64,000 nt of DNA. It comes from Amycolatopsis balhimycina FH 1894. Its GTDB lineage: Bacteria > Actinomycetota > Actinomycetes > Mycobacteriales > Pseudonocardiaceae. Where the stretch lies: contig NZ_KB913037.1 of assembly GCF_000384295.1 (NCBI RefSeq), positions 908,762-972,761 on the forward strand, read 5' to 3'. The translations under genes and the position numbers were made by a program. The notes below the pieces were generated by a model, which did no database searches, was not told the DNA's origin, and saw nothing but the letters and a program-made list of their open reading frames with translations. Numbering within the stretch: position 1 is the first letter of the stretch; each line of letters begins with the position of its first letter. This document shows positions 52,274 through 61,485 of this stretch, one piece after another.

Positions 52274-52444
52274 CAGGATGCGTGTTCATGCGACAGACCA
52301 TAGCGCCGCATGGCGGCTGTACGCCAGCCGGCTCACGTCAGCGTCTGCCGAGGGCTACCGAGCGGCGCTGAAATCCGACACTAGATATGCGTGCATTGAT
52401 CGCGAACGACGACGGCATCGGCTCGACACGCGAAACGGTCCGAA

Positions 52445-52708
52445 GTGGACACCAGCCGGATCGGGATCGTGGGCTGGTTCCTCGGCGGGTACTACGCACC
52501 CCGCGCTGCGGCGTTCGAGAGCCGGTTCGCGCTCTGCGTCGCCTGGGGCGCCAACCCGGTCGATCAGCGCATGCCCGAACCCGGAAGCATGGGCCAGGAA
52601 CATGCCGATCTGGCAGTTCTCGATCCGCTTGTCTGCCGCCTGGCCGAAGAACACCGGCAACACCAGGAGGTCGTGAATCTCGGCCCGGCCACACCCCGCG
52701 TCGCCTGA
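52445..52708 (+). pseudogene. Alpha/beta hydrolase remnant
   Basis: A short frame whose first 45 residues, DTSRIGIVGWFLGGYYAPRAAAF then RFALCVAWGAN, match the nucleophile region of dienelactone-hydrolase-like enzymes. The expected Ser of GWSLGG is Phe (GWFLGG), and the rest of the protein is missing on both sides. It is a gene fragment next to the IS66-like element. The surrounding 52274-52787 holds no other supported gene. Confidence 0.65.
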
Positions 52709-52787
52709 TGTCCAGGCGCAGCGGCAAACGACACCAACTGTGCCTGCGCCGTACCCGAAAGCGCTGTGCTGCGCGGACAACTTCGCG

Positions 52788-54320
52788 TCAGATCGCGGCT
52801 GGTGCTGAACCGTAGATCCCCAGCGGTCCTTCGGCGAGGTTGATGACGACGGCCTTCACTTGGGTGTAATGGAGAAGCGTCTCGAAGGAGTTCTCCCGCC
52901 CGAAGCCGCTTTCCTTGTAGCCACCGAGAGGCTGGCCCGGAACGAAGTTGTAGTACCGGTTGATCCAGACCGAGCCTGTCTGCATCTCGCGGGCGAACCT
53001 GTGAGCGCGGCCGAGGTCGCGGGTCCAGACGCCACCTCCGAGGCCGTACGGCGTCTCGTTGGCCAGGCGCAAAACCTCCTCCTCGTCGGTCCAGGCCTGG
53101 ACGCAGGTGACCGGTCCGAAGATCTCCTCCTGGGCGATCCGCATGTCGTTCTCGACCTCGGTGAAGATGGTCGGTTCGATGAAGAGTCCCTTTTCCAGTC
53201 CGGGAATCCTCGCCGGAACCCCACCCGTCAGCACCTTCGCACCCTCCTGTGGGCCGAGTTCGAGGTAGGACTTGACCTTGTCGAATTGCACCTGGCCGGC
53301 CTGCGGGCCCAGTTGCGTCTCCGGCAGTGTCGGATCGCCTTGCGACACCCTGCGGAGAACGGTCTTCAGCTTCTCCAGGAACTCTTCCATGACCGGTTGC
53401 TGCACGAAGGTGCGGGTACCCGCGATGCAGACCTCGCCCTTGTTGAAGACAGTGGACATCACGACACCCTCGACCGCCGCGTCGAGGTCGGCGTCCGCGC
53501 AGATGATGTTCGCCGACTTGCCGCCGAGTTCCATGGTCTGCGGGATGATGTTCACCGCCGCGTACCCCATGATCTTGCGGGCCGTCGGCTTGGAGCCGGT
53601 GAACGACACCTTGCGGACGTCGGGGTGGGTCACCAGTGGCTCGCCGGCTTCGGGACCGTAACCGGTCACGATGTTGACGACGCCGGGAGGCAGGATGTCG
53701 GCACATTCGGCGAAGAACTCGAGGACAGCCAGACAGGTCGACTCGGCGGGCTTGAGAACCACGGTGTTGCCGGCGGCGAGCGCCGGCGCGAGCTTCAGTG
53801 CCGTGCAGTACATCGGGATGTTCCACGGCACGATCGCGGCGCACACGCCGAGGGGCTCACGGTGGACGAGCGAGATGGCGTCCGGGAAGTCCATGGTCTC
53901 GCCGCGCAGGTGCAGCGGCGTCGTCGAGTAGAAGTCGTAGACAGCCGCCGTGCCGGGCAGGTCGAACCCGGCGGAGTCGCGGATCGGCTTCCCGTTGTCG
54001 AGGGTCTCCATCATCGCGAAGTCGTCGATGCGGGCCTTCAACCGGCGCGCCATCTCCGCCAGCACGGCCTGGCGCTGCATCGGATGAGAACGTGACCAGG
54101 AGGGGAAGGCGGCCTTGGCGGCCGCCACCGCGCGGTTGACGTCCGCCGCGTCGCCTGCCTGGATCGTCGACAGCAGCGTTCCATCGGCCGGGTTGGTGAC
54201 GGGAATCGTTCGTCCGCTGTTGCCCTCCGTCCATTGGCCGCCGATGAAGTGGCCGTACTCCGCACGGAAGTACCGCTGCGCGCGTTCGGTCCTGGTCAGC
54301 ACCTCGGACTCCGTCGTCAT
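52788..54320 (-). CDS. NAD(P)-dependent aldehyde dehydrogenase
   Basis: A 510-residue aldehyde dehydrogenase. The cofactor-site segment is VPWNIPMYCTALKLAPALAAGN, the general-base Glu is in TMELGGKSANII, and the catalytic Cys is in NKGEVCIAGTRTFVQ. EEIFGPVTCVQAW is the conserved C-terminal block. ATG 54320 has GGAG about 8 nt upstream. It is divergent from a hydratase-aldolase gene whose expected product is an aromatic aldehyde, so oxidation of that aldehyde to the acid is the likely role. Confidence 0.92.
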   Translation of the reverse strand: MTTESEVLTRTERAQRYFRAEYGHFIGGQWTEGNSGRTIPVTNPADGTLLSTIQAGDAADVNRAVAAAKAAFPSWSRSHPMQRQAVLAEMARRLKARIDDFAMMETLDNGKPIRDSAGFDLPGTAAVYDFYSTTPLHLRGETMDFPDAISLVHREPLGVCAAIVPWNIPMYCTALKLAPALAAGNTVVLKPAESTCLAVLEFFAECADILPPGVVNIVTGYGPEAGEPLVTHPDVRKVSFTGSKPTARKIMGYAAVNIIPQTMELGGKSANIICADADLDAAVEGVVMSTVFNKGEVCIAGTRTFVQQPVMEEFLEKLKTVLRRVSQGDPTLPETQLGPQAGQVQFDKVKSYLELGPQEGAKVLTGGVPARIPGLEKGLFIEPTIFTEVENDMRIAQEEIFGPVTCVQAWTDEEEVLRLANETPYGLGGGVWTRDLGRAHRFAREMQTGSVWINRYYNFVPGQPLGGYKESGFGRENSFETLLHYTQVKAVVINLAEGPLGIYGSAPAAI

Positions 54321-54479
54321 GGGCTCACTCCGTTCTGATCGGCCGCCTCGGCGCTCGGAGTGTAGACACAGCACAGACCCGAGTTCAACCTTACCGTCAA
54401 TTTTTCGCACCACGCGTCAAACGAGTGTGGCGGTCGGCACGGTGATCGTCGTTGACGCGCTCAACTCACGCGTCTAACT

Positions 54480-54502
54480 TTCTACGTAGACGACAAATTT
54501 GT
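54480..54502. promoter_or_regulatory. Palindromes between aldehyde dehydrogenase and aldolase
   Basis: TCTACGTAGA (54481-54490) and ACAAATTTGT (54493-54502) are perfect 10-bp palindromes lying side by side, 43 bp upstream of the aldolase start. They are candidate operators, perhaps for the TetR protein encoded at 59194. The surrounding 224-bp gap holds both divergent promoters. Confidence 0.45.
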
Positions 54503-54544
54503 GGCGCGGACCCCGCGCCTGCGTACAGGAAGACCTGGTCGAAG

Positions 54545-55579
54545 ATGACGAAACTCAGAGATCGCCTCACGGCCGCGGACATCCGCGGTGCGTGGGCGAT
54601 CATCCCGACACCCGCCACGGACGACGCTTCCGATTGGCGCGCGCGCAACACGGTGGACGTGGACGAGACGGCACGGGCGGTCGACGCCCTCATCGAGGCC
54701 GGGATCGACGGCATTCTCAGTCTCGGCACGCTCGGCGAGACCGCCACGCTCACCTGGGACGAGAAGCGCACCTTCATCACCACGATGGTCGAGGCCGCCG
54801 CGGGCCGGGTACCGGTGTTCGCCGGGACGTCGAGTCTGAGCACGCGCGAGACCATCCGGCAAACACGGGAAGCAAGCGATCTCGGTGTCGACGGAACCAT
54901 GATCGGCCCGCCGATGTGGAACAGGCCGGACACCGCCACGGCCGCGCAGTTCTTCCGTGACGTGGCCGAAGCCGTGCCCGAAATCTCGATCTGCGTCTAT
55001 GCCAACCCCGGCGTCTTCAAGTTCGGCTTCCCGCCCGCGTTCTGGGCCCAGGTCGCCGACATCCCCCAGGTCGTCATGGCCAAGACCGCCGGGGCCGCGA
55101 CCTACCTGCGTGACCTCGAGGCCAGCGCCGGCCGGATCCGGTTGATGCCGATCGACGCGGAGTTCTACTCCGCCGCCCGGATCGACCCGGACTCGGCCGT
55201 CGCGTTCTGGTCGAGCAGCGCCTCGTGCGGGCCGGCGCCGGCCATCGCCCTGCGGGAGCGGGTGGCCGAGGCGAAGCGCACCGGCGACTGGACCCTGGCC
55301 CGGACGTTGAACGACCAGATCGGTGCGGCGGTACTGCCCACGATCGCCTACGGCGACATGGACACGTTCCAGACGCACAACATCGCCCTGGAGAAGGGGC
55401 GGATGAACGTGGCCGGCTTCCTCCGCGCCGGCCCGCACCGCCCACCGCACCACCTCGTGCCGGACCACATCGCCGAGCTCGGCCGGCTCGGCGGCGAAGC
55501 CTGGGCCGCGCTGCAGGAGGAATACCAGGAGTACGCGGCCTCGGTGACGCGTGCCGAAGTCCGGATCGGAGACCGCTGA
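54545..55579 (+). CDS. Hydratase-aldolase of the DapA superfamily (NahE/PhdJ type)
   Basis: A 344-residue class I aldolase. It opens RGAWAIIPTPATDDASDWRA and contains GILSLGTLGETATLTW, typical of trans-o-hydroxybenzylidenepyruvate hydratase-aldolases (NahE, PhdJ). The Schiff-base Lys is in PQVVMAKTAG and the Tyr region is ICVYANPGVFKFGFP. These enzymes hydrate an arylidene pyruvate and split it into pyruvate and an aromatic aldehyde. The stop overlaps the next start (TGATG). ATG 54545 lacks a strong ribosome-binding site. Confidence 0.88.
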   Translation: MTKLRDRLTAADIRGAWAIIPTPATDDASDWRARNTVDVDETARAVDALIEAGIDGILSLGTLGETATLTWDEKRTFITTMVEAAAGRVPVFAGTSSLSTRETIRQTREASDLGVDGTMIGPPMWNRPDTATAAQFFRDVAEAVPEISICVYANPGVFKFGFPPAFWAQVADIPQVVMAKTAGAATYLRDLEASAGRIRLMPIDAEFYSAARIDPDSAVAFWSSSASCGPAPAIALRERVAEAKRTGDWTLARTLNDQIGAAVLPTIAYGDMDTFQTHNIALEKGRMNVAGFLRAGPHRPPHHLVPDHIAELGRLGGEAWAALQEEYQEYAASVTRAEVRIGDR

Positions 55580-56499
55580 TGCCGCTCGTACCCCTCAACG
55601 GAATCGAGATCAACTACCGGGACGGGGGCCGGGGCGAAGACCTGCTGCTGGTCCACAACCTGACGTCGAACATCACGGGTTTCGATCGCAACTTCCCGGA
55701 GTTGTCCCGGCATTACCGCACAGTCGCGGCCGACCTGCGCGGACACGGCCTGACCACGCACGAGGAGAACGAGGCCGCCGCGGCCGGCTTCTACACGTTC
55801 GACAACATGGTCGACGACCAGCTGGCCCTGCTCGACAAGCTGGGCATCGACCGGTTCTACCTGTTCGGCCAGGCCTTCTGGGGCGCGAACGTCGCCCTGC
55901 ACCTGTTCGACCGGGTCCCGGACCGGGTCAAGGGCCTCGTGATCTCGTCGACGTACATGATCATCAACGATGCGCGCGAGAAGGCCTACGACGCCCTCGG
56001 GGAACAGGCGCAGCAGAACTTCCGGCGCATGCACGAACAGGCGCGCACCGAGGGGATGATGGCGGTCTACCAGGACCGGCTGGCTTCCGGGCAGTTCTGG
56101 GGCCCGAAGGTGCTGGGAAGCCCCGACATCCTCGAGGCGTTCGCCGCCGCCCACCGGCTCACCTCCCCCACCGCGTTCGTCACCATCCCGCAGCTGTCCC
56201 GCGAGCGGCGCGCCGGCATCGCCGCGAAGCTCTCCGCCCGGGGGCTGCCCCTGATGCTGCTGCTCGGCGAGGACGAGACCCCGCACGAGCGGAAGCTGTT
56301 CATCGACGAGATGCGCGCCGACTACCCCGGCACCCACGTGCTGCTGCTGCCCGGCGCCGGCCACTACCCGACCATCGAGAACCCCGCGGACTTCAACCGC
56401 GTGCTCCTCGACTTCTACGCAGGAGTCGCCCGGTACGGCGACACCCGCGCCGACACCGAGAACGAATCCGACACCACGCCCGAGGAGGCTTCCGCATGA
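55579..56499 (+). CDS. Alpha/beta-hydrolase-fold protein lacking the nucleophilic serine
   Basis: A 306-residue alpha/beta-hydrolase-fold protein. The fold is clear (VHNLTSNITGFDRNF, DLRGHGLTTHE, and the C-terminal LLLPGAGHYPTIENP with its His), but the elbow reads LFGQAFWGANVAL, so the usual Ser is Ala. It cannot work by the standard serine mechanism. It may be a cofactor-free dioxygenase-like, decarboxylase-like or scaffolding member. It overlaps both neighbours by 1 and 4 nt, so it belongs to the catabolic operon. Confidence 0.88.
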   Translation: MPLVPLNGIEINYRDGGRGEDLLLVHNLTSNITGFDRNFPELSRHYRTVAADLRGHGLTTHEENEAAAAGFYTFDNMVDDQLALLDKLGIDRFYLFGQAFWGANVALHLFDRVPDRVKGLVISSTYMIINDAREKAYDALGEQAQQNFRRMHEQARTEGMMAVYQDRLASGQFWGPKVLGSPDILEAFAAAHRLTSPTAFVTIPQLSRERRAGIAAKLSARGLPLMLLLGEDETPHERKLFIDEMRADYPGTHVLLLPGAGHYPTIENPADFNRVLLDFYAGVARYGDTRADTENESDTTPEEASA

Positions 56500-57464
56500 C
56501 CACCGCCGACTTCCGTTACCAGCGAGCCGGGTACGTCGCGCTCAACGTCACCGACCTCGCCCGCACCCACGACTTCGCCACCGGCATCTACGGCCTCACC
56601 TTCACCGGTGAGGGTCCGTCGGGGGAAAGGTTCTACCGATCCGGCCCCCGGCACCACGAGGTGGTGCTCCAGCCCGCGGCCGAGCCCGGCTTCGTGCGGG
56701 CCGGTTGGGAGCTGGAGACCGAGGACGACGTCTCGCGCGCGTTCCACCACTTCCGGCAGCTCGGCCTGAAGCCTCGCCGTGTCCCGGCGGAGGAGCGTGC
56801 CGCGCTGGGCCTGTCGATCAGCGATGCCTTCCGCGTGCGCGAGCCGGTCAACGGCGTCGAGTTCGAGTACTACTCGCGCATGGAGTACCTGAGCCGCCCG
56901 CTCGACGGCGACCTGACGACCTTCAAGCGGTTCGCGCACGTCGGCATCGGTGTGCCGGACGTGCAGCGCTCCACGCAGTTCCTGCTGGACAACATGGGCT
57001 TTCTCGCATCCGACATCGTCGGCGACTACACCTCCGTGTTCATGCGGCCGTGGCCGGTGAGCGACCACCACGGCTTCGGATACCTGCCCACCCGCACCGG
57101 TGCCCCCGCGTTCCACCACCTCGCGTTCCTCGTCGACTCCATCGACGACATCGGCAAACTGTTCAACCGGATCGAGGAGCACGCCGTGGGACGCGCGTTC
57201 GGCATCGGCCGGCATCCCACCTCGGGCAGCGTCCACCTCTACATCACCGATCCCGACGGGATGCTCTGGGAGTACACGCTCGGCATGGAGCAGTTCCCGG
57301 AGACCGGTTACCGCGGGCCGCGCTTCATGTCGGCTGCCCCGGAGGACGCCGATCTGTGGCAGGCCAAGCCCAAGCCCGAGTTCGTGGGCAAGGGCGGCGT
57401 CGTGACCGGCGACGCCGGAATCGACGAGGCGCTCACCGAGCTCGTCGCGCAGGCCCGGAAGTGA
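56496..57464 (+). CDS. Two-domain VOC protein, extradiol-dioxygenase type
   Basis: A 322-residue protein with two vicinal-oxygen-chelate domains. The first begins RAGYVALNVTDLARTHDF; the second begins RFAHVGIGVPDVQRSTQFL. Metal ligands of the type I extradiol enzymes are visible in the C-terminal domain as His in FAHVGIG, His in AFHHLAFLVD and Glu in LWEYTLGME. It should cleave a catechol-type ring next to the hydroxyls using Fe(II). It overlaps the upstream stop by 4 nt. Confidence 0.87.
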   Translation: MTTADFRYQRAGYVALNVTDLARTHDFATGIYGLTFTGEGPSGERFYRSGPRHHEVVLQPAAEPGFVRAGWELETEDDVSRAFHHFRQLGLKPRRVPAEERAALGLSISDAFRVREPVNGVEFEYYSRMEYLSRPLDGDLTTFKRFAHVGIGVPDVQRSTQFLLDNMGFLASDIVGDYTSVFMRPWPVSDHHGFGYLPTRTGAPAFHHLAFLVDSIDDIGKLFNRIEEHAVGRAFGIGRHPTSGSVHLYITDPDGMLWEYTLGMEQFPETGYRGPRFMSAAPEDADLWQAKPKPEFVGKGGVVTGDAGIDEALTELVAQARK

Positions 57465-57475
57465 GGAACTCCGCG

Positions 57476-59221
57476 ATGAACGGCGACACCCCTGCTGCCG
57501 CGGGCCACGCGCCGAGAGCGATCGAGACCGCGGTCCTGGTCGTGGGTGCCGGACCGGTGGGCCTGACCGCCGCGATGCAGCTCGCTCACCGGGGCAACGA
57601 CGTCGTGGTGATCGAGCAGCGCGGCGCCGACGTCCCGGCCAGCGCCAAGTGCAACCACATCAGCGCCCGGACGATGGAGATCTACCGCCGGCTCGACGTG
57701 GCCGACGCCATCCGGGCCGAGGGCCTGCCCGACGACTTCCCGAACGACGGCGTCTACGCCACCCGCCTCACCGGCTACGAACTCACCCGGTTCCGGATGC
57801 CCTGTCGCCGTGACCGCTTCGACGACCACGGCTACGACGACGGCGACCTGCCTTCGCCCGAGCGCGCGGCACGGGTCAGCCAGCTCTACCTGGAGCCGGT
57901 CCTGCGCCACCACCTGCGCGAGCGGTTCAGCGAGGTGCCGGTGCTGCACGAGACCCGGTTCACCGGGTTCGAGCAGCACGACGACCACGTGGTCTCGTAC
58001 GCCGTGCGCGAGGACACCGGCGAGGAGTTCGAGATCCGCAGCCGGTACGTGATCGGAGCGGACGGCGCGTCCAGCAGCGTGCGCAAGGCGCTCGGACTGC
58101 GCCTGCGCGGTGACGACAACCTCACCCGGGCCCGTACCCGGTTGTTCCGGGCGCCGGATCTGCTGTCCCGCTTCAACTACCCACGGGCGTGGATGAACTG
58201 GTTCATCGTCGACGACATCTGGTCCTCGCTCCTCGCCATCGACGGCGAGGAACTGTGGAACTTCCACTGCTTCATGCCGCCGACGCGCGAGTTCGCGGAC
58301 CTCGACTTGGACAAGGCGCTACGCGACGCGCTGGGAGTGGGTCCGGACTTCACCTACGAGACCGTGCGCGACGAGGACTGGATCGGCCGCCGGCTGGTCG
58401 CCGGCACCTTCCAGGTGGGCCGGGTGTTCCTCAGCGGGGATGCCGCCCACCTCTGGGTGCCCTACGGGGGCTACGGCATGAACGCCGGCATCGCGGACGT
58501 GGCCAACCTCGCCTGGATGATGGACGCCGTGCTCCAGGGATGGGCGCCGGAATCACTCCTCGCCGCACACGACGCCGAACGGCGGCCGGTCACGGAACAG
58601 GTGTCGGCCTTCGCCTCGAACTTCGTCGAGGTGCTCCAGGAGACCGAGTCGGAGGTCATCGAGGAGGACAGCGCGGCCGGTGCTGCGGCACGCCGGGCCT
58701 TCGGGCAGCGATTGCGCGACGCGAACATCCGGTCGATGGTGCCCACCGGGCTCAACTTCGGCTACACGTACGGCACTTCACCGATCGTCGTGCACGACGG
58801 CGAGGAACCCCCGCCGTTCACGATGGGCGACTACCAGCCCTCCACGGTGCCGGGCGCCCGGCTGCCCCACTTCTGGTTCGCCGACGGAGAGTCGCTGTAC
58901 GACGCCCTGCCGGACGGCTTCACACTGTTGCGCTTCGACGACAACGTCGACGTCGCGCCGTTGGCAGCCGCGGCCGCGGAGCGGGGAGTGCCGCTCCGGG
59001 TCGTCAATGTCGACCCGGCCGAGGATGTCGAGAAGGGCATCGATCTCGCGGACCTGGGATATCGGCACGCTCTCGTGCTCGCCCGCCCCGACCAGCACGT
59101 CGCCTGGCGTGGGGCGGCACTGCCGCCCGACCCCGGCGCCCTGCTGGACCAGGTACGGGGCGCGGTGACCGCACAGTGCAACCGGCCGGAGCGTCAGGCG
59201 TCGAGGACTCTCTCCAAGTAG
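57476..59221 (+). CDS. FAD-dependent aromatic monooxygenase
   Basis: A 581-residue class A flavoprotein monooxygenase (phenol hydroxylase/TfdB-like). The FAD motif VLVVGAGPVGLTAAMQL is at about 22-38, the DG motif is YVIGADGASSSVR, and the GD motif is FLSGDAAHLWVPYGGYGMN. A thioredoxin-like C-terminal domain follows. It should add a hydroxyl to an aromatic ring using NAD(P)H and O2, making the substrate for the VOC enzyme. ATG 57476 has GAGGAA 8 nt upstream. Its last 28 bp overlap the convergent tetR gene. Confidence 0.92.
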   Translation: MNGDTPAAAGHAPRAIETAVLVVGAGPVGLTAAMQLAHRGNDVVVIEQRGADVPASAKCNHISARTMEIYRRLDVADAIRAEGLPDDFPNDGVYATRLTGYELTRFRMPCRRDRFDDHGYDDGDLPSPERAARVSQLYLEPVLRHHLRERFSEVPVLHETRFTGFEQHDDHVVSYAVREDTGEEFEIRSRYVIGADGASSSVRKALGLRLRGDDNLTRARTRLFRAPDLLSRFNYPRAWMNWFIVDDIWSSLLAIDGEELWNFHCFMPPTREFADLDLDKALRDALGVGPDFTYETVRDEDWIGRRLVAGTFQVGRVFLSGDAAHLWVPYGGYGMNAGIADVANLAWMMDAVLQGWAPESLLAAHDAERRPVTEQVSAFASNFVEVLQETESEVIEEDSAAGAAARRAFGQRLRDANIRSMVPTGLNFGYTYGTSPIVVHDGEEPPPFTMGDYQPSTVPGARLPHFWFADGESLYDALPDGFTLLRFDDNVDVAPLAAAAAERGVPLRVVNVDPAEDVEKGIDLADLGYRHALVLARPDQHVAWRGAALPPDPGALLDQVRGAVTAQCNRPERQASRTLSK

Positions 59222-59991
59222 TCGAGGTCCTGGCGGAGCAGGGCCAGCGCGGCTTTCGGGCCGGAGACCTCCGGTATCCGTTCGTCCGGCCGGATCACCA
59301 TGGCCACGGCCATGTCGGCCACCAGCTCGGCGGCTTCTTCGTCGGTGTGCAGAGAGCCGCCGGGATGGTGCCACCACGCCACCCAGTTGCACATCCCGGC
59401 CACGGCGAGCGCCGCCGCCCGGGTGTCCACCGGCCGGAACTGGCCCTTCAGGACTCCCTCCTCCATCACGTGCATGAGACCGGTCAGGGCGGCGCGCTGA
59501 CCTGCTCTGTTCGCTTTGGCAGCGGCCGGCGGGAGGTCCGCCTCGGACCGGAGCAGCAACTGGAACCGGCTGGGGTGACCGGCCCGCTGGAAGGCGATGA
59601 GATGGGCGATCTTGCGCAGCCTCGCGGCCGGGTCGAGGGAGTCGTCGTTGGCGAGTGCCTCAATCTCCGCGGCGGGTGCTTCGGTCATCTGGGCCACGAG
59701 CTTGGCGAGAAGGTCGTCCTTGCTCTTCACGTAGTAGTAGAGCGCAGGCCGGGTGATGCCCATCACGTCGGCGATGTCCTGAAGGTTCGTGCCGGCGAAC
59801 CCGCGCTCCGCGAAGAGGCGGGCTGCCTGCTCGAAGATCTCGTTTTCCACCAGTTCCCGCCGCGCCGTGGGGCGCGTGGTGGTGTCGGCCGGCTTTTTCG
59901 GAGAGCGGCGTCCTGCCGCGCTCTTGGGCTGTGCTCGGCGCCGACTCTCCGGCTTGGCACTTTTGGAGGCGTTCCCCGAGCGTTCCGTCAT
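59194..59991 (-). CDS. TetR-family transcriptional regulator
   Basis: A 265-residue TetR protein with an unusually long, basic N-terminal extension (about 45 residues, Lys/Arg/Pro/Ala-rich) before the helix-turn-helix (LFAERGFAGTNLQDIADVMGITRPALYYYVKSKDDLL region, recognition helix ITRPALYYYV). The ligand-binding part is helical. It is convergent with the monooxygenase and divergent from the FAD amine-oxidase-like gene, and probably controls the catabolic cluster. The effector is unknown. Confidence 0.9.
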   Translation of the reverse strand: MTERSGNASKSAKPESRRRAQPKSAAGRRSPKKPADTTTRPTARRELVENEIFEQAARLFAERGFAGTNLQDIADVMGITRPALYYYVKSKDDLLAKLVAQMTEAPAAEIEALANDDSLDPAARLRKIAHLIAFQRAGHPSRFQLLLRSEADLPPAAAKANRAGQRAALTGLMHVMEEGVLKGQFRPVDTRAAALAVAGMCNWVAWWHHPGGSLHTDEEAAELVADMAVAMVIRPDERIPEVSGPKAALALLRQDLDYLERVLDA

Positions 59992-60134
59992 GTCTTGATA
60001 CTAGCGACCGGCCTGAGTTCGGCACGCCGGGCACATCGGCTCGAGCGCTGGTCAGCGCATCCGCCGTTTCCCATTCTCGACTCCATCGACGAAACATGGA
60101 CAGGCAAGTCAGCAAGATTTCCGGAAGGTCGATC

Positions 60135-61475
60135 ATGAACAAGCCCGAACCCGACGTAATGGTCGTGGGTGGGGGAATCGCCGGTCTCGCCGCGGCGTTC
60201 CGCCTTCAGCAGCAGGGCCGGACGGTCACCGTGTTCGAGGCAGCGGACACCGTCGGCGGGATGATGAGGAGCACCCGGCGCGACGGCTTCGTGCTGAACC
60301 GCGCGGCGACGCTGCTCCCGGCTGGCCATGCCGCCGTCATCCGCCTCTGCGCCGACGCCGGCCTCAGCAACCCCTTCCGGCCGTTGCCCCTCAGCATCGG
60401 CATTCCCCGTGACGGCAGGCTGCGGTCGCTGGGCGGGGAGGGCCTCGGCGCCGTCATGGAAGGGGTCCGCACCGACCTGTTGTCCTCGCGGAGCAAGTTG
60501 TTGCTGGGCCGGCTTCTCGTCGACATGAGGCGGTGGAAGCGCCAGCTGGGGCACGACGACTACGAGGCGGCGGCCCGGCTGGACACCGAGACGGTGCCGA
60601 CGTACGCGCGGCGCCGGCTGCACCAGGAGATCTACGACTACCTGATCGACCCCCTGCTCCGGGGCGTCTACCTGGAGGACCCGGCGAAGATGTCCGTCGT
60701 CGACCTCTTCGTGACGCTCGGCAAGTTCACCCAGGGCGGCCCGATGCGATATCCGACCGGTATCGACTTCTTGGCCAGGCACCTCGCCTCCCTGCTCGAC
60801 GTGCGCACGGGAGCCACGGTCCAGGAGGTCCGGCGCACCGAGGCCGGGGTCCGGGCCCGCTGGCACGACGCCGGCGGCGACCACACGGTCGAGACCCGTG
60901 GCTGCGTGCTCGCCGTCAACGGTCCGGCGGTGCTGGACATCTATCCGGACCTGCCCGATGGCCAGCGCAAACTGATCGAGTCGATCCCGTACGCCGGTAT
61001 CCTCAAAGGCATCTTCGCCCTGCGCCGTGCTCCGGCGAACCTGCCGGGCCTCATCGCCGTCCCCAGCAAGGCGGGCCTGGGCCTGGGTATCGTGACCTAC
61101 GACTCCCGGTCCATGCCCGAATCCGTGCCGGCCGGCAAAGCGGTCGTCTCCGGACACTGGGTCGACAGCTACCTCAAGGCGGCCGCCGAACGGCCCGACG
61201 ACGAGATGCTGGCAGAGATGCTGCGGCACATGGATGCCGTCGTCCCAGGATTCTCCGGTGAAGTGGAGTTCGCGCAGCTCGAGCGCTGGGACACCGCGGC
61301 GAACTCACGATCCGTCGGGTTCTACCGGACAGTCGCGGAACTGCGCCGGCTGATGGACCCGGACGACATCGTCCACCTCGCCGGGGACTACCTCGGGAAC
61401 CCCAGCACCAATGGCTCGGCCGAGTCCGGCGAACGTGCCGCCGCCGCGCTCGGGAAACGACTTCGGCACCCATGA
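60135..61475 (+). CDS. FAD-dependent amine-oxidase/protoporphyrinogen-oxidase-like protein
   Basis: A 446-residue flavoprotein. DVMVVGGGIAGLAAAFRLQQQ is the FAD-binding start, followed by FEAADTVGGMM, and the C-terminal VHLAGDYLGNPSTNGSAESG is the closing FAD motif. The overall layout matches protoporphyrinogen oxidase-like and phytoene-desaturase-like amine oxidases; a role in the aromatic pathway is unproven. ATG 60135 has GGAAGG 6 nt upstream. It is separated from the convergent acyl ligase by only 10 bp. Confidence 0.87.
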   Translation: MNKPEPDVMVVGGGIAGLAAAFRLQQQGRTVTVFEAADTVGGMMRSTRRDGFVLNRAATLLPAGHAAVIRLCADAGLSNPFRPLPLSIGIPRDGRLRSLGGEGLGAVMEGVRTDLLSSRSKLLLGRLLVDMRRWKRQLGHDDYEAAARLDTETVPTYARRRLHQEIYDYLIDPLLRGVYLEDPAKMSVVDLFVTLGKFTQGGPMRYPTGIDFLARHLASLLDVRTGATVQEVRRTEAGVRARWHDAGGDHTVETRGCVLAVNGPAVLDIYPDLPDGQRKLIESIPYAGILKGIFALRRAPANLPGLIAVPSKAGLGLGIVTYDSRSMPESVPAGKAVVSGHWVDSYLKAAAERPDDEMLAEMLRHMDAVVPGFSGEVEFAQLERWDTAANSRSVGFYRTVAELRRLMDPDDIVHLAGDYLGNPSTNGSAESGERAAAALGKRLRHP

Positions 61476-61485
61476 CGGTGAATCC

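Noticed and set aside
47611..52800. Second attachment site copy of the tRNA-Val(GAC) 3' end
   Set aside because: I looked for repeats of the T-arm/acceptor sequence to the right and saw none, so element boundaries are not claimed.
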